Shown: piece after piece, positions 8,901 to 16,754 of the stretch
Numbering within the stretch: the first letter of the stretch is position 1
Layout of the letters: the number at the start of each line of letters is the position of its first letter
From: Ruminococcus sp.
GTDB taxonomy: Bacteria; Bacillota; Clostridia; Oscillospirales; Ruminococcaceae
Assembly (NCBI GenBank): GCA_017934425.1
Contig: JAGBJO010000052.1
Span: 1 to 32,801, forward strand
DNA: 32,801 nt
Direction: 5' to 3'
Made by a program: the position numbers and the translations under genes
The notes under the pieces: generated by a model
The model's database searches: none
Told to the model about the DNA's origin: nothing
The model's input: only the letters and a program-made list of their open reading frames with translations

Positions 8901-9001
8901 TTGTAAAAAAGTGCTTAACAGTGCAGTTCTGAAAACGACGTATCAGCGACGTTTCCGGAGATGAAAAATTAAATTTCCGGGCGTTTCAGCACTTTTTACA
9001 A
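8901..9001 (-). terminator. 101 bp inverted-repeat element after dusB, probably its terminator
   Basis: The ends are inverted repeats: TTGTAAAAAAGTGCT (8901-8915) and AGCACTTTTTACAA (8988-9001). Internal complementary pieces include CCGGA/TCCGG. Read on the minus strand the last arm finishes in a T-run, so it can end the dusB transcript (stop at 9027). No target duplication was seen, so a mobile origin is not supported. Confidence 0.5.
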
Positions 9002-9026
9002 AATTTAGGTGAAATTTTCGTTATTC

Positions 9027-10028
9027 TTAACAAAGAGTACCTCTTGACCGCTGTAAACTGGTAAATTCTTCCGCAAGCGCCTGTGCCTGTGCATATGTTT
9101 CAAGCTGGTAACATCTTCCCCGGAACTTAGCAGAACCGTAGTAGCCGTTCATATACCATGCGGCGTGTTTGCGTGCCTCATGCATTGCGAATTCTTCAGG
9201 CTTGGCGCTCAGGCTGAGGATAAGGCGGATATGCTCCAGCATGACCTCCATTTTCTCCTCGACCGTAGGAGGAGTGTAGTCCTCGCCTGCGAAATGTGCG
9301 GCGATTTCCTGAAAAACGAATGGGTTTCCGTAGCTTCCCCTTCCGATCATGGCAAGATCGCAGCCTGTCTCGCCATACATTTTTAAACAGGAGTTCAGGT
9401 CTGTAACATCACCGCTGCCGATGACCGGTATCTTCACTGCCTGCTTTACTGCTGCGATAACGCTGTAGTCGGCATAGCCGCTGTAGAACTGGTCTCTTGT
9501 GCGGCTGTGGACTGCTACTGCCGCTGCGCCTGCGTCCTCCATAGCCTTTGCGAACTCCGGAGCAATGATGCTGTCAGCGCTCCAGCCGCTTCGCATCTTC
9601 ACTGTAACAGGCACGTCCCCGGCAGCCTTCACCACCGATGCTGTTACCGCCGACGCAAGGTCAATATCCTTCATAAGCGCCGAACCTGCTCCCGTTCCCA
9701 CAACTTTCGGAACAGGGCAGCCCATGTTGATGTCGATGAAGTCCGGGCAGTACTCCAGAACGATATCCACGGCTTTCTCCATGAACTCCGGCTCGCTGCC
9801 GAAAAGCTGTATCCCCATAGGGCGTTCCGGCTCGGTTATCGTGCAGAGTTCAGCGGTCTTGCGGTCGCTGTAGACGATACCCTTTGCGGACACCATTTCG
9901 CTGACGGTCATAGCTGCACCATATTTGCGGCACATGAGCCTGTACGCCCGGTCAGCCACACCTGCCATAGGCGCAAGGGCAGCAGTTTTCGGGATAGTTA
10001 TATTGCCGATGCGTAAGGTATCAGTCAT
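9027..10028 (-). CDS. dusB: tRNA-dihydrouridine synthase, DusB-like
   Basis: 333 residues from ATG 10028 (start MTDTLRIGN). An upstream in-frame start at 10058 would lie inside the preceding gene; the chosen ATG overlaps that gene's stop in the sequence ATGACTGA, typical of coupling. FMN-binding TIM barrel with family motifs LAPMAGVADRAYR (N-terminal), DINMGCPVPKV with the catalytic-loop cysteine, VKMRSGW, VHSRTRDQFYSG, IGSGDV and MIGRGSYGNPFVF. It reduces uridine in the D-loop of tRNA using FMN and NADPH. Length is normal for the family (about 320-340). Confidence 0.95.
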   Translation of the reverse strand: MTDTLRIGNITIPKTAALAPMAGVADRAYRLMCRKYGAAMTVSEMVSAKGIVYSDRKTAELCTITEPERPMGIQLFGSEPEFMEKAVDIVLEYCPDFIDINMGCPVPKVVGTGAGSALMKDIDLASAVTASVVKAAGDVPVTVKMRSGWSADSIIAPEFAKAMEDAGAAAVAVHSRTRDQFYSGYADYSVIAAVKQAVKIPVIGSGDVTDLNSCLKMYGETGCDLAMIGRGSYGNPFVFQEIAAHFAGEDYTPPTVEEKMEVMLEHIRLILSLSAKPEEFAMHEARKHAAWYMNGYYGSAKFRGRCYQLETYAQAQALAEEFTSLQRSRGTLC

Positions 10029-10500
10029 CAGCGCCCTCTTTCTTGTTGCGGAAAACAAACAGTTTGCTGAGAATGTAGTTTGCGATGAAGATGATGACCT
10101 GGCTTGCCCATGTGATAACGGTCTTGCTCATGTGGCAGATGTCGCAGCAGATGAAGAATATCAACCACTCCATGCCAAGTGTAGCAAGGCGAGCGCCGTA
10201 GAATGATGCGAATACTGTCCAGAACTCCTTGGAATTGGAAGTCTCGTTCTTGAAGACGTACTTCTTATTGGTGAAGAACGCAAATGTTACAGCGCATATC
10301 CATGAGAATATTACAACTACCGTGTTTTCCCACTTAGGCTCGCCGGGAATAAGCGCAAACGCCAGCAGCTTTGTAACGATAGACACAACCGTTGTCAGAC
10401 CGCCGAAAATGACGTACAGCCACTTCTCCTCATATTTGTAGTAAATGTCCTGAAGCGGCTTCGGAAGTATCGAAACACACGTTTTTATGATTTTTTCCAT
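10021..10500 (-). CDS. GtrA-like small membrane protein
   Basis: 159 residues from ATG 10500 (start MEKIIKTCVSI), chosen for the RBS AAAGGA; the longer reading to 10665 runs through the promoter. Four membrane segments at about 28-48, 62-82, 98-120 and 128-148 fit the GtrA family. Charged pieces typical of the family, FFTNKKYVFKN after the second helix and LSKLFVFRNKK at the end, are present. GtrA proteins are linked to polysaccharide or teichoic acid glycosylation, presumably moving lipid-linked sugars across the membrane. It overlaps dusB by 8 bp; the functional link is probably only shared transcription. Confidence 0.85.
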   Translation of the reverse strand: MEKIIKTCVSILPKPLQDIYYKYEEKWLYVIFGGLTTVVSIVTKLLAFALIPGEPKWENTVVVIFSWICAVTFAFFTNKKYVFKNETSNSKEFWTVFASFYGARLATLGMEWLIFFICCDICHMSKTVITWASQVIIFIANYILSKLFVFRNKKEGADD

Positions 10501-10535
10501 ATTATGTTCCTTTCGTGTCAAATAATACATAAAAT

Positions 10536-10564
10536 ATAATATCAGTTTTTTACGTATTTTGCAA
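10536..10564 (-). promoter_or_regulatory. Predicted sigma-A promoter of gtrA-like/dusB
   Basis: Minus strand TTGCAA, 17 bp, TATTAT, about 36 bp upstream of the ATG at 10500. Confidence 0.65.
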
Positions 10565-10659
10565 GGGGTTAGGCGAAATTTTTGCATAGATTTTGCAGAT
10601 AAAATGATTTTACACGTCAGGTCAAAATAAGAATATAATACGCAATATTGCCGGAAACC

Positions 10660-10688
10660 TTGCATTTACCGCCGCAGAATGATATAAT
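10660..10688 (+). promoter_or_regulatory. Predicted sigma-A promoter of the GH3 lipoprotein gene
   Basis: TTGCAT, 17 bp, TATAAT, about 30 bp upstream of the ATG at 10719. It is divergent from the gtrA-like promoter about 100 bp away. Confidence 0.7.
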
Positions 10689-10718
10689 TGATTCATCAAT
10701 ACAAAAGGACTGATAATA

Positions 10719-12245
10719 ATGCATATAAAGAGCAAAAAAATTACCGCACTTCTTGCCGGAGTGTGTCTGCTGACCACCGGCTGCGGCGCTGTAGGGCAGG
10801 ACGCTCCCAACGAGATCGCTGTACCTGTTACCACTTCAGATCAGGAATCGACCGTTCCCGTGACCACGGCTGTCACTTTCACCGCTACTACCGTTTCTAC
10901 TGCCTCCGGGAAGTCACGCAAGACCACCGCTGCTTCCACAACGATCACAACTTCCGTTACCTCCGCTGCACGCAGCCAGAAACCGCAGGCATCAGCAGGC
11001 GGCGGAAATACCCATACCGAAAGTTCCGGATACACTTCCTCCGGCGAAGGATATACGCCTTCCTATTCCGGAGAAATCAGCTCCTCCGGCTCTGAGGAGG
11101 AATCCCCTGCTCCGGCTGAAAATCAGGAACGCCCAGCCGCTGCAACTACAGCTGTTACCACTGCCGTGATAACTACCACGACCACAACGACTACCGCCGT
11201 TCCCCACTACTCCCCGGATGAACTGATCGAGAGAATGAGTCTCCACGAAAAGGTCTGCCAGATGTTTATTACCTCCCCGGAAGGACTTTGGGGTGCAAGC
11301 ACGTCCGCCGGCAGCAGTGCTGAATCTGCTGTGAAAAATTACCCGATCAGCGGAGTTATCCTCTTTGCGTGGAACATGGAAAACCGCTCCCAGACCACTG
11401 GTATGCTGGACGAACTACAGAAGTATTCCTTCAACGCCTGCCACGCCGGAATGTTCACAGCCGTGGACGAGGAAGGCGGATTCGTTGCCCGTGCCGCACA
11501 GAAGCTTGGCACTACCGCTTTCAGCAATATGGCAGTATACGGTGAATCCAACGACTACAACACCGCCTACAATATCGGCAGCACTATCGGCAGCGACCTG
11601 AGCGGCATCGGCTTCAACCTGGACTTTGCTCCCGTGGCTGACGTTAATATTTCCCCGGAAAACGAACTGGGCAGCCGCATTTTCAGCAGCGATCCAAATG
11701 TCGTAGCGAACATGGTGTCCGGCGTTGTCAGCGGTTTGCAGGACAGCGGTGTGTGCGCTACTCTGAAGCACTTCCCCGGTCTTGGCGCTGAGACCGGAAA
11801 CACCCACAACGACTCCTTCGTTGTCATCGACAGGACTATGGATCAGCTTCGTGAGGAGGAGTTTATCCCCTTCTCTGCTGGTATAGATGCCGGTGCTGAT
11901 TTCGTTATGGTAGGTCACCAGATAACCACCGGCTTCGGTGACGATCTCCCCGGCGACCTTTCCTATACCGCAGTTACCGAGGTTCTCCGTGATGAACTTG
12001 GCTTCGAGGGCATCGCCATTACTGACGCTCAGCAGATGAATACTATCGTAAACGTCTACGGCGCAGGTGATGCAGCAGTCCGCTCTGTAAAAGCCGGTAT
12101 CGACATTATCCTCATGCCCAACGATCTGGGCGAGGCTGTCAGCGCTATCGAAAACGCCGTAAACTCTGGTGATATCTCCGAAGATCGCATAGACGAAAGC
12201 CTCAGCCGTATCCTCAGCGTAAAGGATTCCCTTGGACTTTTGTAA
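10719..12245 (+). CDS. Glycoside hydrolase family 3 lipoprotein (NagZ-like beta-N-acetylhexosaminidase)
   Basis: 508 residues. Lipobox LTTGC (C22), then an unusually long Thr/Ser/Pro-rich spacer to about 162, and a single GH3 N-terminal TIM-barrel domain about 165-508. Motifs: DEEGG 250-254, FAPVADVN 303-310, KHFPG 350-354, NTH 361-363, and ITDAQQM containing the probable nucleophile D436. There is no GH3 C-terminal domain, as in the NagZ/YbbD group that removes N-acetylglucosamine from muropeptides. In NagZ the acid/base loop reads D-x-H; here it reads N-T-H, so the aspartate partner of the histidine is changed. The substrate is therefore not certain. A strong terminator follows. Confidence 0.88.
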   Translation: MHIKSKKITALLAGVCLLTTGCGAVGQDAPNEIAVPVTTSDQESTVPVTTAVTFTATTVSTASGKSRKTTAASTTITTSVTSAARSQKPQASAGGGNTHTESSGYTSSGEGYTPSYSGEISSSGSEEESPAPAENQERPAAATTAVTTAVITTTTTTTTAVPHYSPDELIERMSLHEKVCQMFITSPEGLWGASTSAGSSAESAVKNYPISGVILFAWNMENRSQTTGMLDELQKYSFNACHAGMFTAVDEEGGFVARAAQKLGTTAFSNMAVYGESNDYNTAYNIGSTIGSDLSGIGFNLDFAPVADVNISPENELGSRIFSSDPNVVANMVSGVVSGLQDSGVCATLKHFPGLGAETGNTHNDSFVVIDRTMDQLREEEFIPFSAGIDAGADFVMVGHQITTGFGDDLPGDLSYTAVTEVLRDELGFEGIAITDAQQMNTIVNVYGAGDAAVRSVKAGIDIILMPNDLGEAVSAIENAVNSGDISEDRIDESLSRILSVKDSLGLL

Positions 12246-12252
12246 CCTTTTA

Positions 12253-12286
12253 CCGCCCTGTTGAACGTTCAGCAGGGCGGCTTTTT
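12253..12286 (+). terminator. Rho-independent terminator after the GH3 gene
   Basis: Stem CCGCCCTG (12253-12260) pairs with CAGGGCGG (12273-12280), followed by TTTTT. Confidence 0.9.
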
Positions 12287-12392
12287 AGATAACTATTACA
12301 AAAAGCAGGTAACACACCTGCACAAAACACATTATTTTGTGGATATTATTATTACAGCATATATACAAATCGGCAAAAATACGGAAATTTCG

Positions 12393-12421
12393 TTGACTTC
12401 TTTCAAATTTTGTGTTAATAT
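12393..12421 (+). promoter_or_regulatory. Predicted sigma-A promoter of the 736-residue protein gene
   Basis: TTGACT, 17 bp, TAATAT. The leader to the ATG at 12513 is about 85 nt and AT-rich. Confidence 0.65.
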
Positions 12422-12512
12422 GATTTCAGAGTATAATATAATCGCTATATTATAGTCAATTCATTCACTTATACCATGAAAACTATTGGAGGATTATTTA
12501 GGAGGTAAAACA

Positions 12513-14723
12513 ATGGATGAAATGAACAACAACTTAGACACAAATGACGTTGTCTCCGGTGTTGAGAACGTCACAAGCAAGGGCGGCAAGAAAGTAGCCG
12601 CTGTTACTGCTGGTGTTATCGCTGTTGCTGCTGCCGGCGGCGGTGCTGCTTATGCCTGCTCCGACTACGTTAAGAACCAGGTAAAGCTCCTGGTGTGCAA
12701 GCCTGACAGCTACTACACCTGGGTCAATGAGGAGAACGCTGAAGACTTCGCTGAGAAGCTGGCTGCACACTACACTGACGGCATCGCCCGCATCGACGCT
12801 GGTTCTTCCGTATCAATGGCAATGCAGTATGATCTGAGCGATACCGCAAAGGAACTGCTCAAGGAGGAAGTGGGCGACGACGAGACTACTTCCGCTATCG
12901 TGGATAACCTCAATTCCATCGCTCTGGGTATCGACGCTCAGGTAAAGAAAGGCGACGCTCAGGACAGCATCTACCTGAACTGGAACGAAGACCGCCTTGT
13001 CACTGTTGACGCTGCTATTCAGGACGGCGGCAACCTGGGATTCTTCCGTATCCCTGAGCTGACTGAGAAGTGGGCTTGCCTGGATATTGAAAGCCTTATC
13101 GGTGAAGTTCCTGTGGAGGATGACGAGGCTGCCAAGAAGCTTGAGGAAGCACTTACAAAGTTCGTCGCTGACCCTGCTGAGTACCTCACCGCTGACGAAC
13201 TCAAGAGCGAGATCGTAAAGTATGTGGGCGTATGGAACAAGTCCACAAGTGATGTTACTCTGGAGAAAAAGGCTGATGTAAATATCTGCGATATCAGTGT
13301 TGAATACACAATCGCAACTGTTGAAATCACAGACGAAAAGGCTAAGGAGATCTGCAAGACCTTCTGTGAGGAAATAAAGAACGATGACGTTATCAAGGGT
13401 GTTATCGTTGACAAGCTGGAGGCTGTTTCCGAGGAGGATTACAACAGCGCTATCGACGATGTTCTCAGCAATATCGAGGAAAATACCGAGTCCTCTGATG
13501 ATACTCTGAGCATCTCCACATATATCGACCCCAAGGGCGTTATCAGAGGTATGAGCGCTAAATTCAACGAGGACGATATGAGCTTCATCTTCGGCAGGGA
13601 CGGCGATCAGGTAAGAGCCGAGTTCTTCATCACTGAGGACGGCGAGGAGCAGTGCAGAGCTGAGCTTACTGCTGCTGAGGCTGAAAACAAATACTCCGGC
13701 AATATTGATATGTCTGCTGATGACGAAACTGTTTCTATCGAGTTCACCAACTTCGAGATCGTTGATGAGAAGCTTGGCACTTTCAACGCTGAAACAACAT
13801 TCATCATTCCCGACGAGGAGCAGTTTGCAATTAAGTTCTCCGCTGACGGCAACACTCAGAACGCTTCTGCTGACATTGAGGTTGAGGGCGAGAACTACGG
13901 CACACTTATGCTGACCATGACTATCGGCGACAGCGCTTCACCTGAGATCCCTGACAAGGCTTCTGCATTCCTTATCGACGAGGAGTTCGATATAGATGCT
14001 CTCAAGGAATACGTTACCGAGGACGAGATGAACAGCTTCATCGCCAGCCTGCTCACAAAAATGGGTATGACTGATGACAATGCCAAGTCTATCGGTGATA
14101 TGGCTGCTTCTTCTATCTACGAGGAAAACAGCGGTTACGATTACGATTACGACTATGATGATGACGAGTTCGAGTTCGATATGGACGACGACAGCGATGA
14201 CATCGATATTGACGATGAAGTGGATGACCTCGACCTGGACGATTTCTCGTTCGATGATAAGTACGCAGATGATATGGTGCGTGCTGAGAGTGGTCAGGCT
14301 TACATGGCTATCGCTGACAGCGACCTGGAAGCACTTTACATGGGCATGGGCTACGAGTCACTTTCCTACAAGGCTGGCGTTGCTGACATCAAGGGCGACG
14401 GTTCTTATACAGTAAGCGTAACTGCTGATACAGACGGCTACAAGGAAGCAACTGATAACACAAAGCCTAATGGCGTATACTGCCTGGGCGTTGTTATCGA
14501 AGGCGTTGAAGGAATGGAAAATGCTGAGGCTAAGGTTACTTCCATTAAGTTCGACGGAAAAGATTATCCCCTCACTTCTGATGCGATCTGCGAAAACTAC
14601 AATGACGAGTATTCTATCATTATCTACGCTGATGACTACACAGAAGAAAACAGCGTTGACCTTTCCGACATCGGCGAGTGGACTACCGCTGAAGTAACAT
14701 TCGAGGTAAAGGGTCTGAAGTAA
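12513..14723 (+). CDS. Membrane-anchored acidic surface protein of unknown family
   Basis: 736 residues; ATG 12513 is set by AGGAGGT six bases upstream (a TTG 27 bp earlier is open but lacks such a site). A short cytoplasmic N-terminus is followed by one membrane segment (about 27-48), so most of the chain is probably outside the cell. Residues 55-540 are a large, Glu/Asp-rich body with alternating helical and strand-like pieces (several SADD...SIEF repeats). Residues 542-584 are extremely rich in Asp, with YDYDYDYDDDE. The last 145 residues (from AESGQAYMAI) read as a beta-sandwich domain, with ADIKGDGSYTVSVTAD, that resembles carbohydrate-binding-like modules in ruminococcal proteins; this is similarity by eye only. 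I do not recognise the full-length family. It has its own promoter and terminator. Confidence 0.85.
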   Translation: MDEMNNNLDTNDVVSGVENVTSKGGKKVAAVTAGVIAVAAAGGGAAYACSDYVKNQVKLLVCKPDSYYTWVNEENAEDFAEKLAAHYTDGIARIDAGSSVSMAMQYDLSDTAKELLKEEVGDDETTSAIVDNLNSIALGIDAQVKKGDAQDSIYLNWNEDRLVTVDAAIQDGGNLGFFRIPELTEKWACLDIESLIGEVPVEDDEAAKKLEEALTKFVADPAEYLTADELKSEIVKYVGVWNKSTSDVTLEKKADVNICDISVEYTIATVEITDEKAKEICKTFCEEIKNDDVIKGVIVDKLEAVSEEDYNSAIDDVLSNIEENTESSDDTLSISTYIDPKGVIRGMSAKFNEDDMSFIFGRDGDQVRAEFFITEDGEEQCRAELTAAEAENKYSGNIDMSADDETVSIEFTNFEIVDEKLGTFNAETTFIIPDEEQFAIKFSADGNTQNASADIEVEGENYGTLMLTMTIGDSASPEIPDKASAFLIDEEFDIDALKEYVTEDEMNSFIASLLTKMGMTDDNAKSIGDMAASSIYEENSGYDYDYDYDDDEFEFDMDDDSDDIDIDDEVDDLDLDDFSFDDKYADDMVRAESGQAYMAIADSDLEALYMGMGYESLSYKAGVADIKGDGSYTVSVTADTDGYKEATDNTKPNGVYCLGVVIEGVEGMENAEAKVTSIKFDGKDYPLTSDAICENYNDEYSIIIYADDYTEENSVDLSDIGEWTTAEVTFEVKGLK

Positions 14724-14743
14724 TTATTTTACTATAAGCCAAG

Positions 14744-14776
14744 TACCCGTGGGAATTATTTTCCACGGGTATTTTT
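14744..14776 (+). terminator. Rho-independent terminator after the acidic protein gene
   Basis: TACCCGTGG (14744-14752) pairs with CCACGGGTA (14763-14771), then TTTTT. Confidence 0.9.
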
Positions 14777-14886
14777 GTATATGTGTACAAATAATCATAG
14801 TGCAATTTGTACATATATACAAAGTTTACTTTTCCCGCAAGAGTTTTCTATCGCTCATGCGTCTTATTAATGTACCAGGTACATTA
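14775..14886 (+). promoter_or_regulatory. Three palindromic operator-like sites upstream of the ECF sigma gene
   Basis: Site 1 is TTGTATATGTGTACAA (14775-14790), site 2 is TTGTACATATATACAA (14807-14822), and site 3 is the perfect palindrome TAATGTACCAGGTACATTA (14868-14886). All contain TGTAC-type half-sites. Centres are 32 and about 62.5 bp apart, close to three and six helical turns. The core promoter of the sigma gene could not be assigned with confidence. Confidence 0.5.
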
Positions 14887-14917
14887 CACTACAATCGTAT
14901 AAGGAGGAGCGCTATAT

Positions 14918-15472
14918 ATGGATAACGGTGCAAGTAGCTACCGCCGTTTCCTTGCCGGCGATAATGACGCTCTGACTGAAATTATCCGTGATTATAGCGA
15001 CGGGCTGACACTGTACCTTACCAGCATCGTCAAAAATATCTGTATAGCCGAAGAACTTACCGAGGAAACCTTTGTGCGCCTTGTGGTGAAGCGTCCGAAA
15101 TTCCGTGGAAAAGCCTCCTTCCGAAGCTGGCTGTACACTATCGGCAGAAACGCCGCACTTGACTGCCTGCGAAAGAATTCCCGGCTGTCAGACGTTCCTG
15201 TTGACGAGCTTTATCTGCCCTCAGATGAGGAATGTATCGAGCAGAGAGCAGTCCGTGAGGAGCAGAGGATACATCTGCGCCGTGCGCTGAATGAACTGGA
15301 TAATAACTATAGTCAGGTGCTTTACCTGAAATACTTCGGGGAATTCTCAAACAGCGAGATCTCCTCAATCATGGATATATCTCTGCGACAGACAGAAAAT
15401 CTTCTCTATCGTGCTAAAACAACGCTTAAAAATAAGCTGGAAAAGGAGGGGTTTGTCTATGAAGAGCTATGA
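14918..15472 (+). CDS. ECF-type sigma-70 family RNA polymerase sigma factor
   Basis: 184 residues; ATG 14918 after AAGGAGGAG. Region 2 covers about 7-90, with LTEETFVRLV and the FRSWLYTIGRNAALDCLRK segment that fits the 2.3-2.4 DNA-melting and -10 recognition helices. Region 4 covers about 128-178, with the helix-turn-helix YLKYFGEFSNSEISSIMDISLRQTENLLYRAKTTLK. There is no region 1 or 3, as in ECF factors. The start of the next gene overlaps its 3' end by 14 bp, so the downstream membrane protein is probably its anti-sigma partner. Targets are unknown. Confidence 0.93.
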   Translation: MDNGASSYRRFLAGDNDALTEIIRDYSDGLTLYLTSIVKNICIAEELTEETFVRLVVKRPKFRGKASFRSWLYTIGRNAALDCLRKNSRLSDVPVDELYLPSDEECIEQRAVREEQRIHLRRALNELDNNYSQVLYLKYFGEFSNSEISSIMDISLRQTENLLYRAKTTLKNKLEKEGFVYEEL

Positions 15473-16715
15473 TGAGATCGCTGCAAGTGTTTTGCGAAAG
15501 AGCCAGGAACGGAAAAGACGTAAAATAGCTATGATCCGCAGAATTGCGGTAATTTCAGCAAGTTCTGCCGCAGCAGCCCTTTCTGCTTTTGTGATATGGC
15601 AGGCTGATGCCCCTGACAGACATGATACATTCAACAGCGTCAGCGACCCTATCTACACAACATCTTGCAATACCGCTATCCCGGCTGAAACTACAGCCGT
15701 TTCCACTGATACAAAACAGTCCGGTACAGCGGCAGCAGTCTCCGGAGAAACTACACCATACACCTCCGTGACTACTGTTGCCGCTGTTCCTCCTGTAAGC
15801 GCCGGTACTTCTACAGCGGAAGTTTCTGTATCAGTCACATTCACCACCACCGCTGTTAAGGCTGCGGCAACATCTGCCGTAACTGCTGCACATACAACTA
15901 ACGCAGTACATTCGTCACCCCGGACAACTTCTGCGGAAACCCCAAAAACCAGAAGCACTACCGCCTCATCAGCAAAAGCAGCAGTAACCACCACCTTGAC
16001 TGAACCTCTGGTGACTACTGCTGCAACTGTGCCGTCCACAACGGTTCATACCACCTCCGAACAGGAGACAGAAATGCATACCGATACGGGGCATACTTCG
16101 GCAATATCCACATCTGCTGAGCAGACGTTCACTACAACTTCCACTGATGCTGACATAACAACGACTGCTTCAACTGCCCCGGCGACTACTACCTACCGTA
16201 CTTACGTCACCACCACAACGGAAATGACTTTCCGGACTACTACTACCACCGAACCATTCTTTTTCACTACCACCACAACAGATTTCCCCTGGTTCTCTCA
16301 GACATCTACTACTCAGACCAGCGCCGCAACTACGTCAACAGACGATTTTACCCAGCCAACGGAAACTACCACTACTACAGAAGCCTATTACATCACAATG
16401 CCGGTTTCCGTTACAGTCTGCGACGTGGATACGGGTATGCCGGTAAATGGTGTGGAATGTGAGATATTTATGTATGACCAGGAACACCTCAGTTTCCTGA
16501 CGGAAAGCCCACTGATAACTGACCAACGTGGACGCACCAATGCTGAATTTACCATTTCCTCGGCTTATGACGGCTATGAGATTGCCGCAGAGATCGTCTC
16601 TGTGCCGGAGGGATATTCAATGATACCGGTAAGTTCAGTAATATATAACAACACCGTTAGTGACAATAAATCACCTGAATTTACAATATTTATTCAGAAA
16701 ACAGAAGAGAGTTAA
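15459..16715 (+). CDS. Single-pass membrane anti-sigma-like protein with Thr-rich ectodomain
   Basis: 418 residues from ATG 15459 (GGAGG upstream), overlapping the sigma gene by 14 bp; the longer reading to 15411 has no RBS. A short basic cytoplasmic tail 1-26 and a membrane helix about 27-48 are followed by residues 60-310 that are overwhelmingly Thr/Ala/Ser with Thr runs, like a cell-wall-spanning glycosylated stalk. A compact C-terminal domain 310-418 begins YYITMPVSVTVCDVDTGMPV and looks like a prealbumin/SpaA-like beta-sandwich. The gene order and topology match anti-sigma factors such as clostridial RsgI, which sense polysaccharide outside the cell, but the tail is too short for a standard zinc-binding anti-sigma domain. 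The role as anti-sigma factor is inferred from position. Confidence 0.75.
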   Translation: MKSYDEIAASVLRKSQERKRRKIAMIRRIAVISASSAAAALSAFVIWQADAPDRHDTFNSVSDPIYTTSCNTAIPAETTAVSTDTKQSGTAAAVSGETTPYTSVTTVAAVPPVSAGTSTAEVSVSVTFTTTAVKAAATSAVTAAHTTNAVHSSPRTTSAETPKTRSTTASSAKAAVTTTLTEPLVTTAATVPSTTVHTTSEQETEMHTDTGHTSAISTSAEQTFTTTSTDADITTTASTAPATTTYRTYVTTTTEMTFRTTTTTEPFFFTTTTTDFPWFSQTSTTQTSAATTSTDDFTQPTETTTTTEAYYITMPVSVTVCDVDTGMPVNGVECEIFMYDQEHLSFLTESPLITDQRGRTNAEFTISSAYDGYEIAAEIVSVPEGYSMIPVSSVIYNNTVSDNKSPEFTIFIQKTEES

Positions 16716-16750
16716 AAAAATCGCCGCCTGCACACTTGGTACAGACGGCG
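16714..16750 (-). terminator. Shared terminator between the anti-sigma-like gene and the histidine kinase gene
   Basis: CGCCGCCTG (16722-16730) pairs with CAGACGGCG (16742-16750) with a single non-Watson-Crick position. On the minus strand the stem has a G-U pair and is followed by seven T, so it best ends the kinase transcript; on the plus strand a weaker T-rich tail follows. Confidence 0.75.
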
Positions 16751-16754
16751 GTTA

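Noticed and set aside
15660-16380. Low-complexity Thr region as a possible pseudogene or frameshifted segment
   Set aside because: The frame stays open with normal codon phasing and leads into a well-formed C-terminal domain, so it is a real linker.
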